Source: Anaeramoeba ignava (taxonomy: Eukaryota > Metamonada > Anaeramoebidae). Taken from it: DNA of 64,000 nt. The position numbers were made by a program, and so were the translations under genes. The notes beneath the pieces are model-generated. The model made no database searches, was not told the DNA's origin, and saw nothing but the letters and a program-made list of their open reading frames with translations. Below, piece by piece: positions 20,855 through 31,406 of this stretch (position 1 is the stretch's first letter; each line of letters begins with the position of its first letter). Where the stretch lies: positions 62,001 through 126,000 of the forward strand of contig JAPDFW010000094.1 in NCBI GenBank assembly GCA_028826165.1, written 5' to 3'.

Positions 20855-23059
20855 TCATTTATCAGAAACAGATTGACTAGTTAAACTTGATAATAATTCA
20901 TCATATTTTTTATCCAAAATCAAATTAGAAAGACCATAATAATCACTCAAACCAAGAAGTTCCTTTGCAATATTGATATCAGTAATATGATTAGTTTCAC
21001 CAGTATAAATAAAGTAAATAAACTGTTTCAAAGCATCAAAACTAACGCCACTATAATCAGGAGCAGATTTTGAATCATCAGTAACAGAACCAAGCATTCC
21101 GCGATATAATTCGCTTCTTGCAGCCATAATAACAGCATGAACTCTGATTTCCTTCCTAGTTTGATCGGGCGAAATATGATAAATAGTGAAATCTTTTTTG
21201 GAATCATCATTGTATAATCTCACCATATCTTCAATTAAAGTATTTCGAGATTCTTTTTCATCAATTAAATCAACAAATTCTTTCAACTCCAAATTGACAG
21301 CTAATTCTCTTATTGTTTTCACGTCTGACTCAAGAATATCAAGACAAGTGCCTGTGTAGAAATACAGCAACAACGCACGAATCACAGTCGATTTTTTTGT
21401 GTAGCAATGGTCGCTGATCACTTTCAACGACTTCGAACAACGAGCTTGAAGAATCAAACTATGAACATGAAAAATATTTCCATCAAAATTTTCAAAAGAA
21501 AAATCAGTCAAAAATTTCGAATCCAAAAAATTTCGCATGTCTTGAAGAAATTCCGATTCGAATTTGAGTGAGTAGAAATCAGAGAGTCTTTTCCATTCGA
21601 AGCTCTCTCGATAAGCGCCGCCGAAAACAAACATCTGCAAGTTCTGGTGATCGATCAAAGCGGTATGAAATCCTCTTGGAGGAATGGTTCCTTCAGGTTT
21701 GATCATCCGCCAGATCCCTGTAGTGAAGTTGTATATCCACACTTCCGTTCCGTTATCTGCTCCTCCGAAAAGTATCATCTGGTTTTCATGTGCACAGCAT
21801 GTATGTCCATATCGTTGTCCAGGGTTTTTTTGAGAAAATGTTTCCACTTTTTTCCATTGTTTTTTTATTAAGTCATAATAATATAAATCGTTATTTCCAC
21901 TGTATGTTAATCCTCCGTAAATCCAGGCTTTGTTATCGTAAAAGACAAGTGAACTAGATGATCTTGCACTTGGTATTTCCCCGTTTTGTGGTTCTCTTCC
22001 CCATTTATATGTGTTGAGATCAATGAATGATAATTCATTTGTTCTTTTTCCTGCATAATTATCTCCTATTTTATTTATAATTTTTTATCCGATTTTATAA
22101 ATTTGATTTTAATTTTAATTTTATAAATGAATTTTAATTTTAAATTTAATTTTAATTTTAATTTTAATTTTTATTATAATTTTAATTTTAATTTTAATTT
22201 TAATTTTAATTTTAATTTTAATTTTATAAATGAATTTTAATTTTAATTTTAATTTTTATTATAATTTTAATTTTAATTTTAATTTTAATTTTAATTTTAA
22301 TTTTTTATCCGATTTTATAAATGAATTTTAATTTTAATTTTAATTTTGATTTTAATTTTAATTTTTTATCCGATTTTATAAATGAATTTTAATTTTATAT
22401 TTGATTTTAACTTTGATTTTAATTTTGATTTTAATTTTGATTTTAATTTTTTATCCGATTTTATAAATGAATTTTAATTTTAATTTTAATTTTAATTTTA
22501 TAAATGAATTTTAATTTTAATTTTAATTTTAATTTTGATTTTAATTTTTAATTTTAATTTTAATTTTAATTTTAATTTTAATTTTAATTTTAATTTTAAT
22601 TTTAATTTTAATTTTAATTATAATTTTAATTATAAATGAATTTAAATTGAAAAAATTACCACCAAAAATATACAATTTATCATCATATAAACCGAAGTTA
22701 TTTCTACTAGTTCCATCGTGAGGAGTTCCATAAGTAGGAATTTTTTGCCAGAAATGAGAATTCAAATCAAAAGAATAAAAATCTTTACAAACATCACCAT
22801 CATAACCTCCATAAACAAATAATTTATTATAACGAATAGCACAACTAGATGTGCTTCGAGGAGTTGGCTTTTCTCCTTCAGCTGGAAGTTCTGTCCATGT
22901 GTTTGTTGATATTGAATATGCATTTACTTGATTAAATCTTTCTCTTTTATCATCAACTCCTCCAAAAAGTAATATTTGATTGTTGTGTAAAAATGATGCT
23001 ACATAACATCTTTCACATGGATTTTGATTTTGTGATTTGATTTCTTTCCACGAATACAT
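20855..23059 (-). CDS. Kelch-repeat protein with two C-terminal BTB domains
   Basis: Two exons, 22660-23059 and 20855-22065, join in phase to 536 residues. The N-terminal half is a kelch propeller with repeated hydrophobic-Gly-Gly blades: ILLFGGVDD, LFVYGGYDGD, LYIFGGDNYAG (formed across the splice), AWIYGGLTYSGNN, MILFGGADN and MFVFGGAYRES. The C-terminal half has two BTB/POZ-like domains: SKFLTDFSFENFDGN then FHVHSLILQARC, and KKDFTIYHISPD then VHAVIMAARSELYRGML with FIYFIYTGETNHI. Such proteins are usually adaptors, some for Cul3 ubiquitin ligases; the partner here is unknown. The 594-bp intron is AT repeat. The first exon and its 5' flank are duplicated at 28940-29339. Confidence 0.88.
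22066..22659 (-). repeat. Kelch-BTB intron of AAAATT repeats with ATAAATGAATTTT inserts
   Basis: The 594-bp intron consists of TTTTAA hexamers on the plus strand, interrupted several times by TTATCCGATTTTATAAATGA. The same TTATCCGATTTTATAAATGA block reappears in the repeat tract beside the truncated kelch copy (near 27945 and 28005), linking the two. Confidence 0.88.
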
Positions 23060-23070
23060 TTAATTTTATT

Positions 23071-23126
23071 ATAAAAAAAATGAAAAAATGAAAAAATGAG
23101 AAAAATGAAAAAATGAAAAATGGAAA
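23071..23126 (-). promoter_or_regulatory. TTTTTTCAT tract upstream of kelch-BTB
   Basis: The sense strand reads CATTTTTTCATTTTTTCATTTTTTT immediately upstream of the start codon. An equivalent tract lies upstream of the truncated copy at 29351-29395. It is a candidate initiator element. Confidence 0.5.
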
Positions 23127-24885
23127 TAGATTTAATTTAATATTTAATTTATAAATTAATTTAAAAATATAAATTAATATTTAGTTTTATGTTTAAAATA
23201 ATAATTTAATGTTTTAGATTTAAATATTTTATTATTTAATTATTTAACATATAAATATAAAAAATAAGAATAGATTTAATTTAATATTTAATTTATAAAT
23301 TAATTTAAAAATATAATTTAATATTTAATTTTATGTTTAAAATAATAATTTAATGTTTTAGATTTAAATATTTTATTATTTAATTATTTAACATATAAAT
23401 ATAAAAAATAAGAATATATTTAATTTAATATTTAATTTAGAAATTAATTTAAAAATATAATTTAATATTTAATTTTATGTTTAAAATAATAATTTAATGT
23501 TTTAGATTTAAATATTTTATTATTTAATTATTTAACATATAAATATAAAAATAAGAATAGATTTAATTTAATATTTAATTTATAAATTAATTTAAAAATA
23601 TAATTTAATATTTAATTTTATTATTAAAATAATAATTTATTGTTTTAGATTTAAATATTTTATTATTTTAAATATTTAACATATAAAATATAAAAATAAG
23701 AATAGATTTAATTTAATATTTAATTTAGAAATTAATTTAAAAATATAATTTAATATTTAATTTTTATGTTTAAAATAATAATTTAATGTTTTAGATTTAA
23801 ATATTTTATTATTTAATTATTTAACATATAAATATAAAAATAAGAATATATTTAATTTAATATTTAATTTAGAAATTAATTTAAAAATATAATTTAATAT
23901 TTAATTTTATGTTTAAAATAATAATTTAATGTTTTAGATTTAAATATTTTTATTATTTAATTATTTAACATAAAAATATAAAAATAAAGAATAGGTTTAA
24001 TTTAATATTTAATTTATAAATTAATTTAAAAATATAATTTAATATTTAATTTTATGTTTAAAAATAATTTAATGTTTTAAATTTAAATATTTTATTATTT
24101 AAATATTTAACATATAAATATAAAAATGGAAATAGATTTAATTTAATATTTAATTTATAAATTAATTTAAAAATATAATTTAATATTTAGTTTTATGTTT
24201 AAAATAATAATTTAATGTTTTAAATTTAAATATTTTATTATTTAAATATTTAACATATAAATATAAAAATGAAAATAGTTTTAATTTAATATTTAATTTG
24301 GAAATTAATTTAAAAATATAATTTAATATTTAATTTTATGTTTAAAATAATAATTTATTGTTTTAAATTTAAATATTTTATTATTTAATTATAACATATA
24401 AATATAAAAATAAGAATAGATTTAATTTAATATTCAATTTATAAATTAATTTAAAAATATAATTTAATATTTAATTTTATGTTTAAAATAATAATTTAAT
24501 GTTTTAAATTTAAATATTTTTATTATTTAATTATTTAACATATAAATATAAAAATGAAAATAGATTTAATTTAATATTTAATTTATAAATTAATTTAAAA
24601 ATATAATTTAATATTTAATTTTATTATTAAAATAATAATTTATTGTTTTAAATTTAAATATTTTATTATTTAAATATTTAACATATAAATATAAAAATAA
24701 GAATAGATTTAATTTAATATTCAATTTATAAATTAATTTAAAAATATAATTTAATATTTAATTTTATTATTAAAATAATAATTTATTGTTTTAAATTTAA
24801 ATATTTTATTATTTAAATATTTAACATATAAATATAAAAAATAAGAATAGATTTAATTTAATATTTAATTTATAATCATTTCTAT
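23127..24885. repeat. Satellite array, about 142-bp unit, about 12 copies
   Basis: Each unit contains AATAAGAATAGATTTAAT, then TTAATATTTAATTTATAAAT, TTTTATGTTTAAAATAATAA, TTTAATGTTTTAGATTTAAA and ATTTAACATATAAATATAAA. Repeats begin every 140-145 bp from about 23127 to 24885. Units differ by a few substitutions and 1-2 bp indels. The array lies between the 5' end of kelch-BTB and the 3' end of the TLDc gene. The remaining 230 bp up to 25118 holds no gene I can see. Confidence 0.9.
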
Positions 24886-25118
24886 TTTATATATTTTATC
24901 AACTTTTCTTTATTTAAAACAATATAAAATTATTCTCAATAATTGAATTATTATTAATTTCTATTTTCAATTTTTTCTTTTTCTTTTTCTTAAATTTTAA
25001 AAATAGTTTTAGTTTAATTTAAAATGATTTAAAATTTGATTTTTTTCCTATTTATTGATTTGGAGAATTTAATTTGATTAAAAATCAAAGAAAATGGGAT
25101 TAAATTTCGATATTTTTT

Positions 25119-26966
25119 TTAAATGAAATAAGTTTCAAGTTCATCAACAACCCATTTATCAAGAGAACCAGCTAAATATTTTTTAGCTTGATTTGTTCCA
25201 TATTCAATTCCATTAGGAAGATTATAACTATAACCAAAATCTGTCCAACCCGATTGTAAATTAGCTGATAAAGCAATATCTCTTCCTCCATGTTTATATT
25301 TGTATTTTCCAAAACATGGACCATTATCAGAAAATCGATAAAAAATTGCAAATTTTGTTAAATTTTGTTGAATTGGAAATTTATCTGGTTTTCTATCTCC
25401 TTTATCATTTCTTAATGAAAAAATGAATGCATCTGGATCTTGAATGTATGTACATTTCCCTCGTTTTCTACTCCATTTTGATTTATCATCTGTCCATCCA
25501 ATTTGAGTAAATCCTCCAAAAATAAAATTATCTGTTGTTTTGATAATAATTAATGTTTTTCCTTTTCCATCAACTGCTTTATGCCAATTTTTACAATCAA
25601 ATCCATCTCTTTTTGCTGAAAATCCTTTTTTCATTTTTAAAAAAAATTCATTATCATTTATCCATTTTTTTAATTTCTGAACATATCCTTTTTTTTTAAT
25701 AATTTCTGAATCTGAAAATATCTTTTGAAAATCCATTCCATGTTTCATTTTCTGATTTTCCGATTTGAAAAATTGAATTTCTTCATCTTTGTTTTGAATA
25801 TATTGTTTCATTTTTGATTTGTTTTGGTTTTGAGTATGATTTTTCTTTTTCTTTTTCTTTTTCTTTTTCTTTTGGATTTGATTTTGATTTTGATTTTCAT
25901 TTTGATTTTCATTTTGATTTTCATTTTGATTTTCATTTTGATTTTGATTTTGATTGATAAATAATTCTTGAAATGTTTTGTTTGGAGAAACTTGATTTTC
26001 TAAATTAATTGTTTTATTAGAATGATAATCCTTAGTAAGAGAATAATTTTCTTTTTTATTTTGTTTTGGTTTTGAATTTGAATTTTGTTTTGGTTTTGAA
26101 TTTTGTTTTGGTTTTGAATTTTGTTTTGGTTTTGAATTTTGTTTTGGTTTTGAATTTTGTTTTGAATTTGAATCAGAATTTGAATTTGAATCGGAACTTG
26201 AACTTGAATATGAATATGAATTGGAAATTGGACTTAATTCATCTGATAAAGGATTATGATCACTAAATGCTTTTCTATTGCTAAATCTTTTATTAAAAGG
26301 TTTTCTTGTTTGAGAATCAACAAAATTATTATAATAATTATTATTATTATTGTTTTTGAAATTTTTGTTGAAATTTTTGTTGAAATTTTGATGTTTATTT
26401 GGAGGATATTTCCAAACATGTCTTCCTAAAGAATAATTGCGAGGAGCATTTGGTACAAAATCAGTTCTACGATGTGTATTTCTTCCTCTAGCTTTTCGTT
26501 TCTTAATTTTTTTTGGTTTCCTAAAATTTTTTTGGTTTTTTTTTTCAATTTCTTGATTTATTTCTAGTAAATGTGAATCTAATTTTTTATGTTCTTCCAA
26601 TTTTTGATAAATTTGTTCTAACGATAATTGATTTGTATTTGTTCCAATTGAATTTGGTGATGTTGATTTAAATGGAGATTGAACTTGATTTATAGTTTGT
26701 ATTGGAGTTGGATTGTTTGACATTAATGGAGATCGAATTGTATTGAATTTTGTTGGAGTTGTTGGCATTGATGTTGTTTGTGATTGAACTGGAATAAATA
26801 TGATTTGTGTTGGAGTTGTTGGCATTGATATTGGAAATTGATTTGTAGTTTGTGTTAGATTGTTTGGCATTGATATTTGTAATTGATTTGTTGTTTGTGT
26901 TAGATTGTTTGGCATTGATTGATATGAAAAAGGTATTTGTTGAAAGAAATTTAAATTATTTGTCAT
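25119..26966 (-). CDS. Asn/Gln/Ser-rich protein with C-terminal TLDc domain
   Basis: This is a single-exon protein of 615 residues. The first 360 or so match the gene at 18949 almost exactly, with the same SMPNNLTQTTNQ repeats, LEEHKKLDSH helix, GRHVWKYPPNKHQ segment and QNSKPK repeats. The basic block at about 145-175 differs. After a QNEN tract and a short coiled coil, a TLDc domain fills about 440-615: FFLKMKKGFSAKRDGFD, KTLIIIKTTDNFIFGGFT, DPDAFIFSL, GPCFGKYKYKHGGRDIAL and ends WVVDELETYFI. TLDc proteins bind and regulate the vacuolar H+-ATPase or act in oxidative-stress protection. A second TLDc gene at 39949 has a similar domain but a BTB N-terminus. Confidence 0.85.
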   Translation of the reverse strand: MTNNLNFFQQIPFSYQSMPNNLTQTTNQLQISMPNNLTQTTNQFPISMPTTPTQIIFIPVQSQTTSMPTTPTKFNTIRSPLMSNNPTPIQTINQVQSPFKSTSPNSIGTNTNQLSLEQIYQKLEEHKKLDSHLLEINQEIEKKNQKNFRKPKKIKKRKARGRNTHRRTDFVPNAPRNYSLGRHVWKYPPNKHQNFNKNFNKNFKNNNNNNYYNNFVDSQTRKPFNKRFSNRKAFSDHNPLSDELSPISNSYSYSSSSSDSNSNSDSNSKQNSKPKQNSKPKQNSKPKQNSKPKQNSNSKPKQNKKENYSLTKDYHSNKTINLENQVSPNKTFQELFINQNQNQNENQNENQNENQNENQNQNQIQKKKKKKKKKKNHTQNQNKSKMKQYIQNKDEEIQFFKSENQKMKHGMDFQKIFSDSEIIKKKGYVQKLKKWINDNEFFLKMKKGFSAKRDGFDCKNWHKAVDGKGKTLIIIKTTDNFIFGGFTQIGWTDDKSKWSRKRGKCTYIQDPDAFIFSLRNDKGDRKPDKFPIQQNLTKFAIFYRFSDNGPCFGKYKYKHGGRDIALSANLQSGWTDFGYSYNLPNGIEYGTNQAKKYLAGSLDKWVVDELETYFI

Positions 26967-27600
26967 TGTAAAGTTTTTATTTATAATTTTAATTTGTAAT
27001 TTAATTTAATTTGTAATTTAATTTAATTTGTAATTTTGTTTGTAATTTTGTTTGTAATTTAATTTGACTTAATTAAAAAGAAGAGAAATGAACTTCTTTT
27101 TCAAACTGAACAGAACCTTGTTTTTTGTGTGTTTTATCTAAAAAAAAAAAGATTTTAAATTAATTTCAAAAGAAATAATTTTTAAAAAAAAATTGAAAAA
27201 TGAAAAAAAAAAATTTAAATAAAAATTTTTTCTTTTAAATCCAAATAAATAAATAAATAACAAAATAGCCATCATTTGTTTATTTTATTTTCAAATGATT
27301 TATAATTAAATTAAGTCTTCTTTCTCAATTTATTTCAAATAAAAAATTATTAACAAAAAAGGAAAAAGTGGACAATTTATTTCAAATAAAAAATTATTAA
27401 CAAAAATGGAAAAATTGATCAATTTATTTCAAATAAAAAATTATTAACAAAAAATGGAAAAATTGATCAATTTATTTCAAATAAAAAATTATTAACAAAA
27501 AACGGAAAAAGTGGACAATTTATTTCAAATAAAAAAATATTAATTTGGTTTAAAAGTAATCGAATCTTATATTAATTCTTGTAAAAAGAAATCTTAATTT
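25960..27600 (-). repeat. Inverted duplication, right copy
   Basis: This is the reverse-complement counterpart of 18331-20035. It covers the N-terminal coding part of the TLDc gene, its 5' leader (CCTTGTTTTTTGTGTG at 27116) and the distal flank ending TAATTCTTGTAAAAAGAAAT at about 27590. The spacing between landmarks is similar in both copies, with small indels in the AAATTACA repeats and a different intervening minisatellite. Confidence 0.8.
27325..27545. repeat. Minisatellite of about 53 bp, four copies
   Basis: Four copies of a unit close to CAATTTATTTCAAATAAAAA plus TTATTAACAAAAAATGGAAA end alternately in AAGTGGA or AATTGAT. It occupies the same relative position as the 80-bp minisatellite in the left copy and shares AATAAATTGATC-like sequence in inverse orientation. 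Confidence 0.8.
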
Positions 27601-28925
27601 TATTTATAATTTTAATTTTAATTTTAAATTTTAATTTTAATTTTAATTTTAATTTTAATTTGTAATTTTAATTTTAATTTTAATTATAATTTTGATTTTA
27701 ATTTTAATTTTAATTTTAATTTTAATTTTAATTTTAATTATAATTTTGATTTTAATTTTAATTTTAATTTTAATTTTAATTTTAATTTTAATTTTAATTT
27801 TAAATTTTAATTTTAATTTTAATTTTAATTTTAATTTTTAATTTTTAATTTTAATTTTAATTTTAATTTTAATTTTAATTTTAATTTTAATTTTAATTTG
27901 TAATTTTAATTTTTAATTTTTAATTTTAATTTTAATTTTAATTTTTATCCGATTTTATAAATGATTTTTTTAATTTTAATTTTTAATTTTAATTTTAATT
28001 TTTATCCGATTTTATAAATGAATTTTATTTTAATTTTTAATTTTAATTTTAATTTTAATTTTAATTTTAATTTTTAATTTTAATTTTAATTTTAATTTTA
28101 ATTTTAATTTTTAATTTTAATTTTAATTTTGATTTTAATTTTGATTTTTAATTTTGATTTTTAATTTTGATTTTAATTTTAATTTTAATTTTAATTTTAA
28201 TTTTGATTTTTGATTTTAATTTTAATTTTAATTTTAATTGTGATTTTAATTTTAATTTTAATTTTAATTTTAATTTTAATTTTTAATTTTTAATTATAAT
28301 TTTAATTTTTAATTTTAATTTTAATTTTAATTTTAATTTTAATTTTAATTTTAATTTAAATTTTATAAATGAATTTTAATTTGATTTTAATTATAATTTT
28401 TATCCGATTTTAATTTTAATTTTAATTTTAATTTTAATTTTAAATTTGATTTTTAATTTTGATTTTAATTTTATTTTTAATTTTAATTTTAATTTTAATT
28501 TTAATTTTGATTTTAATTTTTTAATTTTAATTTTAATTTTTAATTTTAATTTTAATTTTTAATTTTTAATTTAATTTTAATTTTAATAATTTTAATTTTA
28601 ATTTTAATATTAATTTTAATTTTAATTTTAATTTTAATTTTAATTATAATTTTAATTTTAATTATAATTTTAATTATAATTTTAATTTTAATTTTAATTT
28701 TAATTTTAAATTTTAATTTTAATTTTTAATTTTAATTTTTAATTTTAATTTTAATTATAATTTTAATTTTAATTTTAATTTTTAAATTTTAATTTTGATT
28801 TTAATTTTAATTTTAATTTTAATTTTAATTTTAATTTTAATTTTAATTTTAATATTAATTTTAATTTTAATTTTAATTTTAATTTTAATTTTAATTATAA
28901 TTATAATTATAATTATGAATTTAAA
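27600..28925. repeat. TTTTAA hexamer tract next to the truncated kelch copy
   Basis: About 1.3 kb of TTTTAA repeats carry TTATCCGATTTTATAAATGA inserts near 27945, 28005 and 28395, as in the intact kelch intron. It replaces the second kelch exon. No coding sequence is found on either strand beyond Lys-Ile or Asn-Phe repeat frames. Confidence 0.88.
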
Positions 28926-28939
28926 TTGAAAAAAATTAC

Positions 28940-29339
28940 CACCAAAAATATACAATTTATCATCATATAAACCGAAGTTATTTCTACTAGTTCCATCGTG
29001 AGGAGTTCCATAAGTAGGAATTTTTTGCCAGAAATGAGAATTCAAATCAAAAGAATAAAAATCTTTACAAACATCACCATCATAACCTCCATAAACAAAT
29101 AATTTATTATAACGAATAGCACAACTAGATGTGCTTCGAGGTGTAGGCTTTTCTCCTTCAGCTGGAAGTTCTGTCCATGTGTTTGTTGATATTGAATATG
29201 CATTTACTTGATTAAATCTTTCTCTTTTATCATCAACTCCTCCAAAAAGTAATATTTGATTGTTGTGTAGAAATGATGCTACATAACATCTCTCACATGG
29301 GTTTTGATTTTGTGATTTGATTTCTTTCCACGAATACAT
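28940..29339 (-). pseudogene. Truncated duplicate of kelch-BTB exon 1
   Basis: This 400-bp block is a near-identical direct copy of kelch-BTB exon 1 (22660-23059), with the same start, the same IFGG end and the same GGTAATTTTTTT donor. It encodes 133 residues with two to three kelch blades, then runs into the AT repeat tract. There is no exon 2 before the next gene (26966). Unless spliced to something distant, it cannot make a complete propeller. The exon itself has no frameshift, so the duplication is probably young. A transcript with a readthrough Lys-Ile tail is possible. Confidence 0.85.
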
Positions 29340-29394
29340 TTAATTTTATTATAAAAAAAATGAGAAAAATGAAAAATGAAAAATGAAAAAATGG

Positions 29395-29475
29395 AAATAG
29401 ATTTAATTTAATATTTAATTTATAAATTAATTTGAAAATATAATTTAATATTTAATTTTATTATTTATTATTCTT
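29395..29475. repeat. Fragment of the 142-bp satellite
   Basis: ATGGAAATAGATTTAATTTA, TAATTTATAAATTAATTTGA and AATATAATTTAATATTTAAT correspond to the first half of a satellite unit. It sits 5' of the truncated kelch copy exactly where the full array sits 5' of the intact gene, so the duplication reached into the array. Confidence 0.85.
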
Positions 29476-29508
29476 TATTGCATTTTTTTTGTGAAATAAA
29501 ATAAAAAA

Positions 29509-31175
29509 TTAATCAGAATGATTGCGATAAGGACAAGTCATTGGAGCTGATGGAGTTGTAGGTCTTTCAAAACCAAGAGTAGAAAAAGAATTAGAAGGAG
29601 AATGTAAAGAAGGACGAAAAAATTGATTATCAATTAAACGTTGATAAGTTTCAAAATCATTCCAATTTTGTTGATTTTGTTGATTAATTGATGAATTCAT
29701 TTGAAATGTGTTTCTTTTATCAAAAAGATGAAAGTTTTGTTTTTGTTGAAAATTATTAAAATGATTGAAATCTTGAAAATTTCTTGGTTGTGGTGATTGT
29801 AATTGATTTGTTTTTGGTTCTTTTTGTAATTCTCTTGATAATCTAGGAAATAATTGTGGTTCTTCAAATTTCAAGTTTTTTGTTTCTTTTTGATTTTTAT
29901 TTTTATTTTTATTTTGATTTTGATTTTGAATTTGATTATTTTGAATATTTTGAATATTTTGAATATTTTGAATATTTTGAATTTGAATTTGATTTTGATT
30001 TTGATTTTGATTTTGATTTTCAATTTCAATTTCATTTTGATTTTGATTTTTTTCTTTTTCTTTTTCTTTTTCTTTTTCATTTTTTTCTTTATCAAGACAA
30101 ATTATTCCTTCTTTTTCTGTTGCAAGAATTAATGAACGAAGATATGAATTTCGAAACATTAATTCTTCTGATAATCCAATTATTGATTGAAAAGATGGTG
30201 TTCTATTCATTGTATGAATTGCACTAAATGATTCTGATCTTCGACTTATTTTCATTTAATTTTAATTATATAAATGAATTTTAATTTTAATTTTATAAAT
30301 GATTTTAATTTTAATTTTAATTTTAATTTCAATTTCAATTTCAATTTCAATTTCAATTTCAATTTTAATTTTAATTTTAATTTTAATTTTAATTTTAATT
30401 TTAATTTTAATTTTAATTTTAATTATAATTTTAATTTTATAAATGATTTTAATTTTAATTTTAATTTTAATTTTATAAATGATTTTAATTATAATTTTTA
30501 TTTTTAATTTTAATTATAATTTTAATTTTATAAATGATTTTAATTTTTAATTTTAATTTTAATTTTAATTTTAATTTTAATTTTAATTTTAATTTTAATT
30601 TTTAATTTTAATTTTAATTTTAATTTTAATTTTAATTTTAATTTTAATTTTTGATTTCAATTTTAATTTCAATTTTAATTTTAAATTTAATTTTAATTTT
30701 GTAAATGATTTTAATTTTGATTTAAATTTTATAAATGAATTTAAATTTTATAAATGATTTTAATTTTATAAATGAATTTTAAATTTTATAAATGATTTTA
30801 ATTTTTATAAATGATTTTGATTTTAATTTTAATTTTATAAATGAATTTTGATTTTGATTTTAAATTGAAGTTGAAGTTAAAATAGTTCAATAAATAAAAG
30901 TACTTTTTTGGAAAATTTCCTTCAATTAATAAAGTTTGTTGATTTATAAACCAAGAATTAATTTGAATATCAGAAGAAAGAGGTTTAACTGAATTAATTT
31001 GACCAGCTCTATCAAAGTCAACTAAAACATCTGAACGAAGTGGAAAAGGATCATCAAGAAAAACATAATGAACTTCAGTTGGAAGAAATTTTTCAGTTGA
31101 TTTTTCTTTAATTAAAATTTCTTTTAAATTTAAATTTGAATTTGAATTTGAATTTGAATTTTCTTCATTAAACAT
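29509..31175 (-). CDS. Unrecognised two-exon protein
   Basis: Exons 30904-31175 and 29509-30244 join at phase 2 to 335 residues; I do not recognise the family. The first exon begins MFNEENSNSNSNS, then has an ordered-looking stretch with TEVHYVFLDDPFPLRSD, LVDFDRAGQINSVKPLSSD and QTLLIEGNFPK. The second exon continues NRRSESFSAIHTMNRTPSFQ and LSEELMFRNSYLRSLILA, then a Lys-Glu and Asn/Gln repeat tract, and ends with Ser/Pro-rich ERPTTPSAPMTCPYRNHSD. The splice joins two non-repetitive segments in frame across a 659-bp repeat intron, which supports the model. It is divergent from PP6 over 231 bp. Confidence 0.62.
30245..30903 (-). repeat. Intron of TTTTAA repeats with ATAAATGATTTTAA inserts
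   Basis: A 659-bp AT repeat intron runs between the two exons of the unrecognised gene, starting GTACTT and ending ATAAG on the sense strand. A block of AATTTC repeats lies at 30327-30365. No other feature is seen. Confidence 0.8.
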
Positions 31176-31406
31176 TTTGACTTTGATTTATTGATTAAAA
31201 TGTTTTTTATAAAATGAAAAAAAAAAGCAAAAAAAATATTTATTTTATTAAATTAAAAAAAAGAGAAAAAATGAAAAAAATAATTTTTAGGAAATTTTAA
31301 TAAGATTTTTTATTTCCAACTCATTTATTTTATTTTTTTTTCTCTTTTTTTTTTTCATTTTTTTTCTTCTTTTTTTTTTCTTTTTCATTTTCTTATCTAA
31401 AAAAAA
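31176..31406. promoter_or_regulatory. Divergent spacer with pyrimidine/TTCATTTTT tracts upstream of PP6
   Basis: On the plus strand 31330-31395 reads as T-rich sequence with TTTTTCATTTTTTTTCTTC and TTTTTCATTTTCTT ending 14 bp before the PP6 start. On the minus strand, TTTTTTTTTTCATTTTATAA lies about 40 bp upstream of the other gene. It is a candidate bidirectional promoter. Confidence 0.5.

Noticed and set aside
23127-24885. Possible transposon or LTR element
   Set aside because: Units are head-to-tail tandem copies with no coding capacity, terminal repeats or target-site duplication.
30274-30507. Asn-Phe repeat frame, and similar Lys-Ile, Asn-Phe, Ile-Leu or Asp-Phe frames elsewhere (49791-50816, 52142-52456, 60393-60984)
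   Set aside because: TTTTAA and TTTTGA hexamers are open in two of three frames on each strand; these lie in introns or opposite real coding sequence.
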